Assembly: GCA_937893735.1 (NCBI GenBank)
Contig: CALBGD010000302.1
Span: forward strand, 1-5,440
Direction of reading: 5' to 3'
DNA length: 5,440 nucleotides
Origin: an uncultured Clostridia bacterium
Lineage (GTDB): Bacteria > Bacillota > Clostridia > Oscillospirales > Ruminococcaceae
Shown here: piece by piece, positions 4,781-5,440 of the stretch
Numbering within the stretch: the first letter of the stretch is position 1
Layout of the letters: the number at the start of each line of letters is the position of its first letter
Position numbers and translations under genes: made by a program
Notes under the pieces: generated by a model
What the model saw: only the letters and a program-made list of their open reading frames with translations
Database searches by the model: none
Told to the model about the DNA's origin: nothing

Positions 4781-5440
4781 TTAGTCTACGATCTTGAAGC
4801 CCGCGTCCGTGAGAGCCTGTCTGATCTGATTGAGGTGCTCGAAGTTTCTGGTCTCCATCTCGATTCTGAGGTAGCAGCCGTTGATATCAGAATTGCCAAC
4901 GTGTTCGTGGTGAACTCCGACAACATTGCCGCCTAGACCAGCAATAATCTTGGAAACGCCGAGAAGCTGACCGGGCTTGTCCATGAGCTCAATATTGAGC
5001 AGGGCAGTTCTGCCGGACTTGACAAGACCGCGGTGAATGACTCTTGACAGGATAGTAACGTCGATGTTGCCGCCGGAAACGAGGCATACGACCTTCTTGC
5101 CCTTTACGGGAACCTTGTTGAACATTACTGCAGCAACGGAAACAGCTCCGGCACCCTCAGAAATGAGCTTCTGCTGCTCGATTAGCGCGAGGATCGCGGC
5201 TGCGATCTCGTCGTCGGTAACTGTAACGATCTCGTCAACATACTTGCTGCAGATCTCGAATGTGTTCTTGCCGGGTTCCTTTACTGCGATACCGTCGGCA
5301 ATGGTGGAAACCTTGTCAAGACGCTCGATTTTGCCATCGTGTACGGCGTTGAGCATACTCGGAGCTCCCGCCGCCTGAACGCCGTAGACCTTGATTTTCG
5401 GATTGAGCTGCTTGATGGTATAGGCAACGCCGGAGATAAG
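4781..5440 (-). CDS. ilvA: Threonine ammonia-lyase, single C-terminal ACT domain (N-terminus outside window)
   Basis: The last 219 residues are present; the open frame runs to the window edge, so the real start is outside and the ATG at 5354-5356 is internal. The enzyme is PLP-dependent and converts threonine to 2-oxobutanoate and ammonia (EC 4.3.1.19), the first step to isoleucine, and also deaminates serine. The fragment opens with LISGVAYTIK, just after the phosphate-binding glycine loop. It continues with the catalytic-domain end, including EGAGAVSVAA (95-104) and SGGNID (122-127), which is characteristic of fold-type II serine/threonine dehydratases. A single ACT-type regulatory domain follows at about 145-218 (RTALLNIELMDKPGQLLGVSK onward). 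One ACT domain in a protein of about 400 residues matches the short ilvA/tdcB-like group, not the two-domain E. coli IlvA. The PLP lysine lies outside the window. Whether isoleucine inhibits it cannot be read from sequence. It is followed directly by ridA. Confidence 0.93.
   Translation of the reverse strand, partial: LISGVAYTIKQLNPKIKVYGVQAAGAPSMLNAVHDGKIERLDKVSTIADGIAVKEPGKNTFEICSKYVDEIVTVTDDEIAAAILALIEQQKLISEGAGAVSVAAVMFNKVPVKGKKVVCLVSGGNIDVTILSRVIHRGLVKSGRTALLNIELMDKPGQLLGVSKIIAGLGGNVVGVHHEHVGNSDINGCYLRIEMETRNFEHLNQIRQALTDAGFKIVD

Noticed and set aside
5037..5378. Plus-strand 113-codon frame over the threonine ammonia-lyase gene
   Set aside because: It is antisense to a certain gene, with a low-complexity Ser/Thr/Ala/Ile-rich translation.
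1..5440. CRISPR arrays, tRNA/rRNA genes, insertion sequences, phage or toxin-antitoxin genes, biosynthetic cluster
   Set aside because: I looked on both strands and found no repeat-spacer pattern, cloverleaf, transposase, terminal repeats or cluster genes. The window is ordinary housekeeping and transport sequence apart from its leader structures.

Overview
The window looks like chromosomal DNA from a low-to-mid GC Firmicute, most likely a Ruminococcus-like clostridium (Oscillospirales). Three things point there: a type III glutamine synthetase, a family well known from Ruminococcus, Butyrivibrio and Bacteroides; strong GGAGG-type ribosome binding sites; and textbook TTGACA-17-TAnnnT sigma-A promoters. 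Bacteroides is unlikely because it uses neither signal in this form. The genus is inferred, not proven.

Layout. Bases 1-335 hold the C-terminal end of a polar amino-acid ABC transporter ATPase (+ strand), followed by a strong hairpin at 377-423. Bases 336-653 are a non-coding control region. It contains a consensus promoter (516-544), a complete intrinsic-terminator hairpin inside the leader (564-613) and a ribosome binding site (638-644). Bases 654-2744 encode type III glutamine synthetase (+). It converges on a MATE-family efflux protein (2875-4224, -), and the 130 bases between them hold three hairpins, two of which share an arm. The MATE gene has its own consensus promoter (4338-4366) and, again, a terminator-like hairpin in its leader (4251-4289). 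Upstream on the same strand is a two-gene operon: threonine ammonia-lyase (4781-5440, N-terminus outside the window), then RidA (4392-4763), closed by a small hairpin that contains the ridA stop codon.

How the genes relate. The left half concerns nitrogen: a probable amino-acid importer ATPase next to the ammonium-assimilating enzyme. The right half is a known functional pair. Threonine ammonia-lyase releases reactive enamine/imine intermediates, and RidA hydrolyses them. The MATE pump has no obvious metabolic link to its neighbours.

All genes belong to known families, and I see no undescribed multi-gene system, mobile element, CRISPR array or RNA gene. The most interesting signals are regulatory. 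Two unrelated genes, glnN and the MATE gene, each carry a terminator-like hairpin between a strong promoter and the start codon, in leaders of about 100 nt, which suggests conditional read-through.
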